From CAVQRC01 sp963715045 (GTDB taxonomy: Bacteria; Planctomycetota; Planctomycetia; Pirellulales; Lacipirellulaceae), in assembly GCA_963715045.1 (NCBI GenBank), contig CAVQRC010000002.1, forward strand, positions 141,072-205,071: a DNA stretch of 64,000 nucleotides, given 5' to 3'. Shown here in pieces: positions 25,383 to 34,044 of this stretch. The notes below the pieces were generated by a model, which did not search any database, was not told the origin of the DNA, and was given only the letters and a program-made list of their open reading frames with translations. The position numbers and the translations under genes were made by a program. How positions within the stretch are numbered: position 1 is the stretch's first letter; the number at the start of each line of letters is the position of its first letter.

Positions 25383-26852
25383 ATGAAACGAGAACTATTA
25401 TCCCTGGCAGTCATCCTCGGCGTGGCGACGACGACTTACGCTCAGCCCGCCATCGACGGCACGCTCGTCGGCGATGAGTCGCTTTACGGCCCCGTCTTGA
25501 GCCAGCAGAACACGAACACGCAGTTTGGTAACTCGACGTTTGGGGACCCGGCGAACGCATATCAAGGCTCCGAAATCGACCAGATCTTCGGAACCGTGAT
25601 CGATGGCCACCTGCATATGTTGATCACGGGCAACCTCGAATCGAACTTCAACAAACTCACCCTGTTCGTCGACTCCGTGGCGGGCGGCGTGAACACCATC
25701 GCCGGAGACGAACTGCCGGGGGGAGTTGATGGATTCTGTTGCGGTGGTTTCGCCCCGCCGCGGGGCAACAACACGGGGGGCTTCGGCGCCTTGGAACGCA
25801 TGAACGGTTGGACGTTCGACACGGGCTTTAATGCCGACTACCTGCTGATCTTTAACAACGGAAACGAGAAGGTGAATCCCAACACGGGAGATGAAGTCGA
25901 ATTCTGGGCCATGTCGGCCCATTACGCCGACCTCACCCAGGGTGTCAACGGAGACGTGGTTGCGGCCGGGATGGTCCTCGCGCCGCAAGGGATGCCCAAT
26001 GTCCTGCGGTTGCCGGGTGGCCTGCTGGGTGACTTCCCGGCAGTTCCCGATGGGTTCAACGAATTCCGGACGATGTACGGACCTGCCTTGCCGGGATTGA
26101 GCCAAGGAGAATTGATCGACCGCAACTACGCCCTGGGTGCCGGCGGATGCGACGACGACACGGGTGCCGGCTGCATTGCGCCGGAGTTGCCGTTCGCCCT
26201 CGACGTGAATCCGGACGAGATCGGCGAAGCGAATCCGGCGGACAACAATAGCAGCAGCCACCGCGACTACAACAACACGATTGGCCTGAGAATGGCGATC
26301 GACAACAGCAACACGGGCGGCGTCATCGGCGTTGGCGAGGAACCCTGGGAGACCACCGAGGACGTCAGCCAGGTTCTGACCGGCGTCGAGTTCTCAATCC
26401 CGCTGTCGGCGCTCGGCAATCCGACGGGCGACATTCGCGTCACGGCGTTCATCAACGGCGATGGACACAATTTCGCATCGAACCAGTTCGGCGGCACTGG
26501 CGTCCTGGCCGGTAACCTGGCCTCGGATGTCGACCTCACGATCTTCGCCGGCGATCAGTTCGTAACGATCGCGAACGGGGCCGCACTCGATCCGGCCGAC
26601 TTCGATAAGAACGGCATGGTCGACGGCAACGACTTCTTGATCTGGCAGCAGAATTTCCCCACATCTTCCGGAGCGACGCCGAACACGGGCGACGCCGACG
26701 GGAACGGGACCGTCGACGGCAACGACTTCCTCCTCTGGCAGGCCGCGTTTGGCAGTTCCTCGGGAGCAGGCTCCGCGAGCGTGCCCGAGCCGGCCAGCTT
26801 GCTGGGCTTGCTGCTGGTGAGTTGTGGCCTGGCTGCCCGGCGGCGATGGTAA
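25383..26852 (+). CDS. Secreted PEP-CTERM protein with dockerin-like repeats
   Basis: A 489-residue protein. It has a signal peptide 'MKRELLSLAVILGVATTTYA', then a beta-rich domain of ~370 residues starting 'QPAIDGTLVGDESLYG', which resembles carbohydrate-binding/DOMON-like exported domains. Two EF-hand-like dockerin repeats follow near residue 400 ('DFDKNGMVDGNDFLIWQQNF' and 'DADGNGTVDGNDFLLWQAAF'). It ends in a canonical PEP-CTERM signal: 'VPEPASLLGLLL', hydrophobic stretch, 'ARRRW'. It should therefore be exported, cleaved by an exosortase and placed in the outer envelope or matrix. The ATG is 2 bases after the previous stop and preceded by GGAGGAAAT-like sequence, so it belongs to the sigma/FecR operon. 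Confidence 0.85.
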   Translation: MKRELLSLAVILGVATTTYAQPAIDGTLVGDESLYGPVLSQQNTNTQFGNSTFGDPANAYQGSEIDQIFGTVIDGHLHMLITGNLESNFNKLTLFVDSVAGGVNTIAGDELPGGVDGFCCGGFAPPRGNNTGGFGALERMNGWTFDTGFNADYLLIFNNGNEKVNPNTGDEVEFWAMSAHYADLTQGVNGDVVAAGMVLAPQGMPNVLRLPGGLLGDFPAVPDGFNEFRTMYGPALPGLSQGELIDRNYALGAGGCDDDTGAGCIAPELPFALDVNPDEIGEANPADNNSSSHRDYNNTIGLRMAIDNSNTGGVIGVGEEPWETTEDVSQVLTGVEFSIPLSALGNPTGDIRVTAFINGDGHNFASNQFGGTGVLAGNLASDVDLTIFAGDQFVTIANGAALDPADFDKNGMVDGNDFLIWQQNFPTSSGATPNTGDADGNGTVDGNDFLLWQAAFGSSSGAGSASVPEPASLLGLLLVSCGLAARRRW

Positions 26853-27518
26853 GCGGAGCGTTCCGCAACGCGGGGGGACAACCGTCCCCCCGCGACCGTG
26901 AATTTCCGGTGGGACTAGGTTCGGTGGCCCCGGCTTTGCCGGGGGACAAGCTCGGATGCGACACCAACCGCGACACTGCCCAGAGGCGTTGAAAGCGGAA
27001 GCGGGGATCGACCTTAAATGTGTTCCATCCGTTCGACCCACGGATTCGCTCGCCCGCACCCCAGCGGTTCCCTCTTGATTCGGCCGCGTCCCCCGGCGAA
27101 GCCCTCGTCGTTTCACACATCTCCTCGAGTTGAGCCACAGCGACTTCAGCCCGGCCGACGACGTCGCCGCCTGATTCGGTGGCCAAACCGGGCGTATCGA
27201 AGGAAAGCCACAGAGAAAGACGAGGGCACAGAGAGAAATCGTCAACGAACCACGATTGCGATGCAGTCCGGTTCCCGTCCGGGTGCTCAGTGTCCTCGGC
27301 GACCTCTGTGGCGTCATCTCGGCCTGTGGATCGCTGCGAAGGCCTGGTCAGGGGCATCAGACGACGCGAGCGTTTACTTGTGTAGAACAACGAGGGCGAA
27401 GCCGGGGGCTCCGTCGTTTCGCGAGTCAAAGTACCACGAGAATCCAGGGCGGGGACCCCGGGGAGACCAATGCGTACGTTGCGATTGAGAAAATTGCGAA
27501 TGCACACCACGACCTCTC
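26853..27518. other. Intergenic region between PEP-CTERM and amylase genes
   Basis: 666 bases without a convincing gene. Besides the double hairpin there is another stem 'CCCCGGCTTTGCCGGGG' at 26928-26944 and planctomycete-type intergenic sequence 'CCACAGAGAAAGACGAGGGC' near 27209 with its counterpart 'CCTCGGCGACCTCTGTGGC' near 27294. A frame starting at 27470 encodes a basic stretch that may be the true start of the amylase signal peptide. Confidence 0.45.
26854..26893 (+). terminator. Double hairpin after the PEP-CTERM gene
   Basis: A small stem 'GCGGAGCGTTCCGC' at 26853-26866 is followed by a perfect 10-bp stem 'GCGGGGGGAC' with loop AACC at 26870-26893. There is no T-run, so intrinsic termination is only likely, not certain. 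Confidence 0.45.
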
Positions 27519-29414
27519 ATGCTCGGGATGGCTTTGATCGCCATCGCGCTGGGCGGCTGCAACCCCCCGGCGGACGTCGCGGCCCTGCCCGAAGTCGTGT
27601 TGGTTGACGACGTCGCGACCGAAGACAGCAACCACCCCGCTGCCAACGATCCGGCGATCTCGCCTTCCGTCCCCACCTGGGCCGCCGACGCCATCTTCTA
27701 CCAGATTTTTCCCGAGCGGTTTCGCAATGGCGATCCGGCCAACGACCCGACCAGAGCTTCGCTCGAGTTCCCTGACATCATGCCCGAATCCTGGGCAGTG
27801 ACTCCCTGGACGTCCGACTGGTACGCCCGGGCAGCGTGGGAACGCGAACTGGGAGACAACTTCTACGAAGACGGCGTCTTCCATCGCCGTTATGGTGGCG
27901 ATCTGCAGGGCGTCCTCGACAAGCTCGCCTATCTTGATGACCTCGGGATCAACGCGATCTATTTCAATCCCGTGTTCTACGCCCGCTCGCTGCACAAGTA
28001 CGACGGCAACTCGTTCCATCACGTCGATCCGTACTTCGGACCCGACCCGGCCGGTGATTTCGAGCTGATCGCCACCGAAACGGCCGATCCCCAGACCTGG
28101 AAATGGACCGCCGCCGACAAGCTGTTTCTGAAACTTATCCGCGAAGCACACGCCCGCGGAATCCGCATCGTGATCGACGGCGTCTTCAATCACACGGGCC
28201 GCGATTTCTTCGCCTTCGCCGACATTCGCCGGAACCAGCAGCAATCGCCCTACGAAGCCTGGTACATCATCACGCAGTTCGACGATCCCGCGACGCCCCA
28301 GTCCGAATTCCGCTACAAGGGCTGGTGGGGGATCGATACGCTGCCCGAGTTTGCCAACAACGCGGACGGCACCGATCTCCACCCGGGTCCCAGAGACTAT
28401 ATCTTCGCCTGTACGCAGCGGTGGATGGATCCCAACGCCGATGGCAATCCGCAAGACGGTATCGACGGCTGGCGGCTTGATGTCGCCAACGAAGTGCCGG
28501 CCCCGTTCTGGCACGACTGGAATGCCTACGTTCGCCGGCTCAACCCCGAAGCTTATACGGTGGCCGAAATCTGGGACGACCCGCAGGAGTTTCTCGATCG
28601 GGGCGGGTTCTCGGCCACGATGAACTACCACGGATTCGCCTTCGGTGTGAAGGGATACCTGATCGATGGCCAGCTCAAGCCGACCGACTTCGGCCGCCTG
28701 ATGGACACGCGTCTGAAGGCCTTCCCCCGCTCACTGCGGTACGCCGTGCAGAACCTGATCGATTCGCACGACACCGACCGACTGGCTTCGATGATCGTGA
28801 ATGCGAATCAGGGGACGTATCTCAACACCGAGCGATTCGACTACGACATCGGCGAGCGGGCTTCGCCCCGTCACAGTCGGACCTACGACGTCCGCCGGCC
28901 GAACGCGGAGGAACGTGACATCCAGCGACTCGTCGCTCTGTTTCAGGCGACCTACGTCGGTCCACCGCTGATCTACTACGGCACCGAGGCCGGGATGTGG
29001 GGCGGCGACGATCCCTGTGACCGCAAGCCGATGGTCTGGGACGATCTGGAGTACGAACCAGAGCAGGCCCATCCGCACGGCCTGGCCAGAACGCCTGACG
29101 TCGTCCGTTTCGAGAGAGAACTGTTCGCGTTTTACCGCCGCCTGTTCGCGTTGAGAAATCGCGAAGTGGCACTACGCCGGGGCGACTTCGAACGGGTTCA
29201 CAGCGACGACGACGCGATGCTGTTCGCGTTTCGCCGCACGGTCGGCGAAGAGTCCCTGCTGGTAGTTGTCAATCGTGGCGATCAGCCCTACGCGGGTTCG
29301 CTCGGCGAAACGGCCCAGGCACTCGCGGACGCGGATCGAGAGCGGATCTTCACCACCTGGACGCCCTCGCCCGAAAACCAGGCGACGAGCCGCCGCCCCT
29401 TCGTCCTCCCCTGA
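27519..29414 (+). CDS. GH13 alpha-amylase family lipoprotein (cyclomaltodextrinase/neopullulanase-like)
   Basis: A 631-residue glycoside hydrolase of family 13. The (beta/alpha)8 motifs are all visible: 'IVIDGVFNHTGRDF' (region I) near 223, 'DGWRLDVANEVP' with the nucleophile Asp (region II) near 320, 'YTVAEIWDD' with the acid Glu (region III) near 347, and 'NLIDSHDTDR' (region IV) near 412. A lipobox 'IAIALGGC' puts a lipidated Cys at residue 14. The n-region is unusually short, and basic residues are found in another frame just upstream (from 27470), suggesting an indel. It heads the maltodextrin module, degrading alpha-glucan outside the cell for the following transporter. Confidence 0.9.
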   Translation: MLGMALIAIALGGCNPPADVAALPEVVLVDDVATEDSNHPAANDPAISPSVPTWAADAIFYQIFPERFRNGDPANDPTRASLEFPDIMPESWAVTPWTSDWYARAAWERELGDNFYEDGVFHRRYGGDLQGVLDKLAYLDDLGINAIYFNPVFYARSLHKYDGNSFHHVDPYFGPDPAGDFELIATETADPQTWKWTAADKLFLKLIREAHARGIRIVIDGVFNHTGRDFFAFADIRRNQQQSPYEAWYIITQFDDPATPQSEFRYKGWWGIDTLPEFANNADGTDLHPGPRDYIFACTQRWMDPNADGNPQDGIDGWRLDVANEVPAPFWHDWNAYVRRLNPEAYTVAEIWDDPQEFLDRGGFSATMNYHGFAFGVKGYLIDGQLKPTDFGRLMDTRLKAFPRSLRYAVQNLIDSHDTDRLASMIVNANQGTYLNTERFDYDIGERASPRHSRTYDVRRPNAEERDIQRLVALFQATYVGPPLIYYGTEAGMWGGDDPCDRKPMVWDDLEYEPEQAHPHGLARTPDVVRFERELFAFYRRLFALRNREVALRRGDFERVHSDDDAMLFAFRRTVGEESLLVVVNRGDQPYAGSLGETAQALADADRERIFTTWTPSPENQATSRRPFVLP

Positions 29415-29480
29415 GATTCGGCTTCCACCTCGCTCGGGTGCCGTCTATCGCGAGCGTGCTCGCGTGAAGGAAGGGGAAGG

Positions 29481-31793
29481 GTGAGCAGGCACGCGATTCT
29501 CGCCGCCCTACTGACCGCCGCGATGGCTCTCTGTGGCGGTTGCGGCGAGTCGGATCAACGCCGCGTCGTGACGCTCTGGCATCAGATGCGACCGCAGGAT
29601 CGGGACGTGCTGCGGGATCGGATCGCCGACTTCGAAGCCACCCATCCCGATCTCCGCGTCCGCGCGCTCTACAAGGAAACCGAAGAGCTCCGCGTCGGAG
29701 TCGCATCGGCCGTACTCGCGGGAACCGGCCCGGAACTCGTCTACGGCCCGTCCGATGTGGTGGGCATCTACGTCGCGATGGCCGGAATTCGCGACATGTC
29801 CCCCTGGTTCACGCCCGACGAGCTCGCCGCATTCGACCCACGAGCCATCATTCGCGAGACGCTTCCTGCGAATGCGGCCCACACCGGGGATAACACGGCG
29901 AAACCGGAGCCTCCGCAGCGCGGCAACGAAGCCTCACCGCCATTGGTGTTTCTCGGAGACCGGTTCGGAAACCACCTGGCCCTGGTTTACAACCGCAACT
30001 TCATCGACGCGCCGCCGCAGGACACCGACGAGCTCGTCGCCGCCGCGCTGGCGAACACGGTCGACGAGGACGGCGACGGCCAGCCTGATCGGTACGGCAT
30101 CGTCTGGAATTACACCGAGCCGTTTTTCGTGATTCCCTTCCTGACCGGATTCGGCAGTTGGGTGTTCGACGAGTCGGGGAAGCCCCGCCCGGATCTCGAC
30201 ACGGCCGAATCGGTGGCCGCGTATCAGTTCGTAAGCGACCTTCGTCAAGTCCACCAGGTGCTGCCCGCATCCAGCGATTACGAAGCGGCGGCCGCCCTGT
30301 TCCTGGCTAACAAGGCGGCGATGATCATCGACGGCGACTGGAGCTGGCAGAACTACGTCTCGGCAGAGGGCATCGACGCGGCGGTCGCTCCACTTCCGCT
30401 CGTCGCCAGTACCGGGCAACCGATGGCGCCCATGATTGCCGCCAAGGGATTCTGCCTGACCGTCGCCGCCCAGGGACAGGCCGCCGAAGACGCGATGCAA
30501 CTGGTGCGGTTCCTGACGTCTGCGGCCACGCAACGGGAATACCTCGCCCGTCAACGCGTTCTGCCTTCACGGCTCGGCCTGTGGGACGCTCCGGAAGTCG
30601 CCGACGACCCGACGCTGCAGGCATCGGTCGCCCAACTCAAGCGCGGTCGTTTGATGCCTCACAACGAACAGATGCGGGCCGTCTGGGACGCGATGCGGCC
30701 CGCTTATCAGCAGCTCATGGGAGGGCAGCTCACACCCGCCCAGGCTGCCCGCAACATGCAGCAGGATGCGGTCACGCGGATCAAGCTGATGACCCGCCAG
30801 ATCGCACCCGACCGTTCACTGATCGTGATCCAGGTGCTCGGACTGCTGCTGATCAGCGGCCTGTTCCTCTGGCAATGGAAGAACCTGCGGCGGTTCGTCC
30901 ACCAGTGGCGGCGAAACTGGCTGGCTTACTGCCTCGTGCTGCCGGCGGTGCTGATCATCTTTCTCACGGTGCTCTTCCCGTTCGTGTACAACGTGCTGAT
31001 CTCGTTCTCCGACATGTCGCTGCGGAGCTTCCGCGACTGGCAACTTGTCGGCATCGCCAATTACCGCGACATTCTCTCCGGAGACGGAGCGGACGATTTC
31101 TGGTGGCTGTTCGTGCAGACGATCGCCTGGACAGTAGTGAACGTCACGCTGCACGTCGTGATCGGAGTGTTTCTTGCGGTCCTGCTCAACGGCGCGACGG
31201 TCGGAAAGAGTTTCTATCGCGTGGTGCTGGTTATTCCCTGGGCCGTGCCGGCGTACATCACGGCAATCAGCTGGCGGGGAATGTTCGACAGCCAGTTCGG
31301 TTCGGTCAATCACCTGATCGCGGCCTACAACGGGCTCGTTCCCGACTGGCTGCAGGTCGCCGCCGTGAACTGGCTCGGCACGCACGGCGGAGCGTTTGCC
31401 GCCTGTTCGATTGCCAACGTGTGGCTCGGGTTCCCGTTCATGATGATCATCGCGCTGGGCGGTCTACAGGGCATCCCGGCCGAGCTCTACGAAGCCGCCC
31501 GCATCGATCGAGCAAGTCGCTGGATGCAGTTCCGTCACATCACGCTGCCGTTGCTCAAACCGGTCCTGCTCCCGTCGATCACACTCGGCGTGATCTGGAC
31601 GTTTAACAACCTCAATATCGTGTGGCTCGTTTCCAACGGTGGCGAGCCGGGCGACTCCATGCACATTCTCGTCTCCCGCGTCTACAAAGATGTCTTCAAC
31701 CTGTTTCTCTATGGCCGCGGCGCCGCGTTCTCGATGGTCATCTTCGTGATTCTGCTCGGGTTCGCCGTGTTGTTTCTGAGAAGGAGCGAGTAG
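29481..31793 (+). CDS. Maltose/maltodextrin binding-protein/permease fusion (MalE-MalF-like)
   Basis: A 770-residue fusion. The N-terminal half is a lipoprotein ('ALCGGCGES', Cys near residue 21) with a family 1 extracellular solute-binding fold ('RRVVTLWHQMRPQDRDVL', 'NKAAMIIDGDWSWQNY'). After about residue 445 come transmembrane helices ('VLGLLLISGLFLW', 'YCLVLPAVLIIFLTVLFPFV') and a complete MalF-type permease, with the EAA loop 'EAARIDRASRWMQFRHITLP' near 670. The start is GTG at 29481 behind a purine-rich AAGGGGAAGG. The tether would keep one binding protein per transporter. It is followed by MalG and MalK genes, so import of maltodextrins produced by the amylase is likely. Confidence 0.9.
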   Translation: MSRHAILAALLTAAMALCGGCGESDQRRVVTLWHQMRPQDRDVLRDRIADFEATHPDLRVRALYKETEELRVGVASAVLAGTGPELVYGPSDVVGIYVAMAGIRDMSPWFTPDELAAFDPRAIIRETLPANAAHTGDNTAKPEPPQRGNEASPPLVFLGDRFGNHLALVYNRNFIDAPPQDTDELVAAALANTVDEDGDGQPDRYGIVWNYTEPFFVIPFLTGFGSWVFDESGKPRPDLDTAESVAAYQFVSDLRQVHQVLPASSDYEAAAALFLANKAAMIIDGDWSWQNYVSAEGIDAAVAPLPLVASTGQPMAPMIAAKGFCLTVAAQGQAAEDAMQLVRFLTSAATQREYLARQRVLPSRLGLWDAPEVADDPTLQASVAQLKRGRLMPHNEQMRAVWDAMRPAYQQLMGGQLTPAQAARNMQQDAVTRIKLMTRQIAPDRSLIVIQVLGLLLISGLFLWQWKNLRRFVHQWRRNWLAYCLVLPAVLIIFLTVLFPFVYNVLISFSDMSLRSFRDWQLVGIANYRDILSGDGADDFWWLFVQTIAWTVVNVTLHVVIGVFLAVLLNGATVGKSFYRVVLVIPWAVPAYITAISWRGMFDSQFGSVNHLIAAYNGLVPDWLQVAAVNWLGTHGGAFAACSIANVWLGFPFMMIIALGGLQGIPAELYEAARIDRASRWMQFRHITLPLLKPVLLPSITLGVIWTFNNLNIVWLVSNGGEPGDSMHILVSRVYKDVFNLFLYGRGAAFSMVIFVILLGFAVLFLRRSE

Positions 31794-31835
31794 GGACCGA
31801 AATCCGAACGACGAAACAGAATCCATGTTGAGTAT

Positions 31836-31884
31836 GGTCATTCGGAATTAGGTAGTCATTAGTTCTTAGTCATTAGTCATTCCT
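31836..31884. repeat. 'TTAGTCATT' satellite, malF-malG spacer
   Basis: Heptad-like repetition of TAGTCAT/TAATGAC ('TAGTCATTAGTTCTTAGTCA'). The same satellite recurs in five other spacers of the left part and nowhere after 43,500. Confidence 0.75.
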
Positions 31885-31888
31885 CCGT

Positions 31889-32695
31889 ATGCTCCGCCAC
31901 GCCATCCTGCTGCTGTTCGTCGCCATCGCCTTGTGGCCGATCCACGACGTGGTCTCGACTTCACTCCGTCCCGGCAACCAGTTGCGGGTGGTGGAATTCG
32001 CATGGATTCCCCGCGACTGGTCGCTCGAGTCCTATCGGCGGCTGCTGACCGAGGAGCCGTTTCTCAGGTGGCTCGGCAATTCGACGCTCGTCGCCTTCGC
32101 CGTCACGGTGACCGGTGTGGCGCTGGCCTCGATCGGCGGCTATGCGCTCAGCCGGTTCCGCTTCGTCGGTCGCGGGTCGCTGATGCTGGCCGTGCTCACC
32201 ACCCAGATGTTTCCGGCCACGATGCTGCTGTTGCCGCTGTATGTGATGATTGCCAAACTCGGCTTGGTGAATACCTACTTTGGCCTGACCGTGTTCTATG
32301 TCTCGACCGCCCTGCCGTTCTGCATGTGGCAGATGAAAGGCTTTTACGACACCATCCCACCCGCCCTCGAAGAGGCCGCCCGCATCGACGGCTGCACGCT
32401 GTGGCAGGCCTTCATTCGGGTGATCCTGCCGCTCGCCGTCCCGGGACTGGTGATTACCGCCCTGTTCAGTTTCATGACGGCCTGGAGCGAATATATCGTC
32501 GCCGCCCAGATCATGCAGGACGAGACGATGTTTACGCTGCCGCTGGGGCTCAAGAGCTTTCAGGCGAGTATGTCGACCCAGTGGGGGCTCTACGCCGCCG
32601 GAGCGATCCTCGTCAGTATCCCGGTCGTCATCGTGTTCCTCATGCTCAGCAGATACCTTGTATCTGGCTTGACGCTCGGTTCAGTCAAGGAATAA
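31889..32695 (+). CDS. Maltose-type ABC transporter permease (MalG-like)
   Basis: A 268-residue inner-membrane permease of the BPD_transp_1 family. Six hydrophobic segments can be traced, from 'AILLLFVAIALWPIHDVVST' to 'ILVSIPVVIVFLMLSRYLVS'. The ATPase-contacting EAA loop is 'EEAARIDGCTLWQAFIRVIL' near residue 160. The length equals MalG. It forms the second half of the translocation channel with the MalF part of the fusion protein. Its stop is followed directly by a copy of the dispersed 77-bp repeat and then by malK. Confidence 0.93.
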   Translation: MLRHAILLLFVAIALWPIHDVVSTSLRPGNQLRVVEFAWIPRDWSLESYRRLLTEEPFLRWLGNSTLVAFAVTVTGVALASIGGYALSRFRFVGRGSLMLAVLTTQMFPATMLLLPLYVMIAKLGLVNTYFGLTVFYVSTALPFCMWQMKGFYDTIPPALEEAARIDGCTLWQAFIRVILPLAVPGLVITALFSFMTAWSEYIVAAQIMQDETMFTLPLGLKSFQASMSTQWGLYAAGAILVSIPVVIVFLMLSRYLVSGLTLGSVKE

Positions 32696-32773
32696 GGGCC
32701 GATCCCAGAATAGGATTCAGCTACCGAATTCCCCGGCCGCGGGACACGTTCACTGCGGTTTGGGAGAAGGTTC
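32696..32773 (+). repeat. Dispersed 77-bp repeat, copy 2
   Basis: Starts on the first base after the malG stop ('GGGCCGATCCCAGAA') and ends 'TTTGGGAGAAGGTTC', 25 bases before the malK start. It has the same inverted ends and GC-rich palindromic centre ('CCCCGGCCGCGGG') as the other copies. Confidence 0.8.
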
Positions 32774-32798
32774 CTAAGTCGCGTTTCGCGAAATCGCC

Positions 32799-33855
32799 AT
32801 GGCCAGCATTCGATTCCAGAACATCCGCAAGTCGTACGACGGTCGCAATGACGTCGTCCACGATCTGAATCTCACGATCCACGACGGTGAGTTGACCGTC
32901 CTCGTGGGACCCTCGGGCTGCGGCAAGTCGACTACCCTGCGGATGCTGGCCGGACTCGAAGAGGTCACCTCGGGCGAGATCTATATCGGCGACCGGCTTG
33001 TCAACGCACGTACCGCCGGGCGACCGCGACATTGCCATGGTGTTCCAGAACTACGCCCTCTATCCGCATATGACCGTCCGCCAGAATCTCGCGTTCGGCC
33101 TCAAAATGCGGCGGATGCCCAGGACCGAGATCGCCAGCCGTGTCGGCCAGGCATCCGCGGCGCTCGAGTTGAGTGCCCTGCTCGATCGCCGCCCCCGACA
33201 GCTTTCCGGCGGCCAGCGACAACGCGTCGCACTTGGCCGAGCGATCGTCCGGGATCCGCAGGTATTTCTCTTCGACGAACCGCTGTCGAATCTCGACGCC
33301 AAGCTCCGCGTTCAAATGCGGACCGAGATCGCGGCCCTCCATCATCGACTGGGAACCACGATGGTGTATGTCACGCATGACCAGGTCGAAGCCATGACAC
33401 TCGGCGAGCGAATCGTGGTCATGAAAGACGGCATCGTCCAGCAGGTCGACGCACCGCTCGAACTTTATAACCGCCCTGCCAATCTGTTCGTGGCCGGCTT
33501 CATCGGCAGCCCGGCCATGAACTTGATTCCCGGCCGCGTGCATGCTGGCCGCTTCCTACACGACGCGGGCGAATTACCGGTCGGCGAGCAGGTTCCGAAT
33601 GTCGCCGCCGTGCTCGGAGTCCGCCCCGAAGATCTCAGCATCGCCGGCGAAGGAGTGCCGCTGGCCCGCGTGAAATTGGAAGTCGTGGAGCACCTGGGCC
33701 ACGAGTCGATGGTCTATTTCACGCTCGCCGGCGCGCGACAGGTGGCCCGGCTCGAAGCGTCGACCGCCTTCCGGATCGGCGATGATCTTGACCTCGCAAT
33801 CAAGCCCGACCAGTGGCACCTCTTCGCCAACGACGAAACCGGCCGCAGACTCTGA
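32799..33855 (+). CDS. Maltose-type ABC transporter ATP-binding protein (MalK/UgpC-like, one frameshift)
   Basis: About 351 residues after removing one extra base near 33,009. Walker A 'VGPSGCGKSTT' is near residue 38. Directly after 'GDRLVNA' the frame must shift to read 'VPPGDRDIAMVFQNYALY' (Q-loop), then the signature 'LSGGQRQRVALGRAIV', Walker B 'VFLFDEP' and 'VTHDQVEAMTLGERI'. The C-terminal OB-fold regulatory domain ('FIGSPAMNLIPG', 'LGVRPEDLSI') is complete. It energises the upstream MalF/MalG transporter. The single, cleanly placed extra base suggests a sequencing error rather than decay. Confidence 0.92.
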
Positions 33856-33933
33856 GAGCCGATCCCAAAACTGATTTCAGCAACCGAAATCCCCGGCCGT
33901 GGGGCGCATTCACTCAGGTTCTGGGATAGGTTC
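33856..33933 (+). repeat. Dispersed 77-bp repeat, copy 3
   Basis: Begins on the first base after the malK stop ('GAGCCGATCCCAAAACTGAT') and ends 'TTCTGGGATAGGTTC'. Inverted ends and a centre 'CCCCGGCCGTGGGG' that can fold. Confidence 0.8.
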
Positions 33934-34044
33934 TAAGGACTAGTGACTAACTAATTCGCAATGACCAATGCCTAATCCACGACCTTGCTGCTTCGTCATT
34001 GGGAATTGGGAATTCCCTAGTCATTAGTCCTTAGTCATTTGCCA
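33934..34044. repeat. 'TTAGTCATT' satellite after malK
   Basis: Contains 'ACTAGTGACTAACTAATTCG', 'CTTCGTCATTGGGAATTGGG' and 'CCTAGTCATTAGTCCTTAGT'. It separates malK from a convergent gene. Confidence 0.75.

Noticed and set aside
26394..27510. Minus-strand frames covering the PEP-CTERM/amylase spacer
   Set aside because: They read through dispersed intergenic repeats and the complement of the PEP-CTERM gene, with no recognisable domain.
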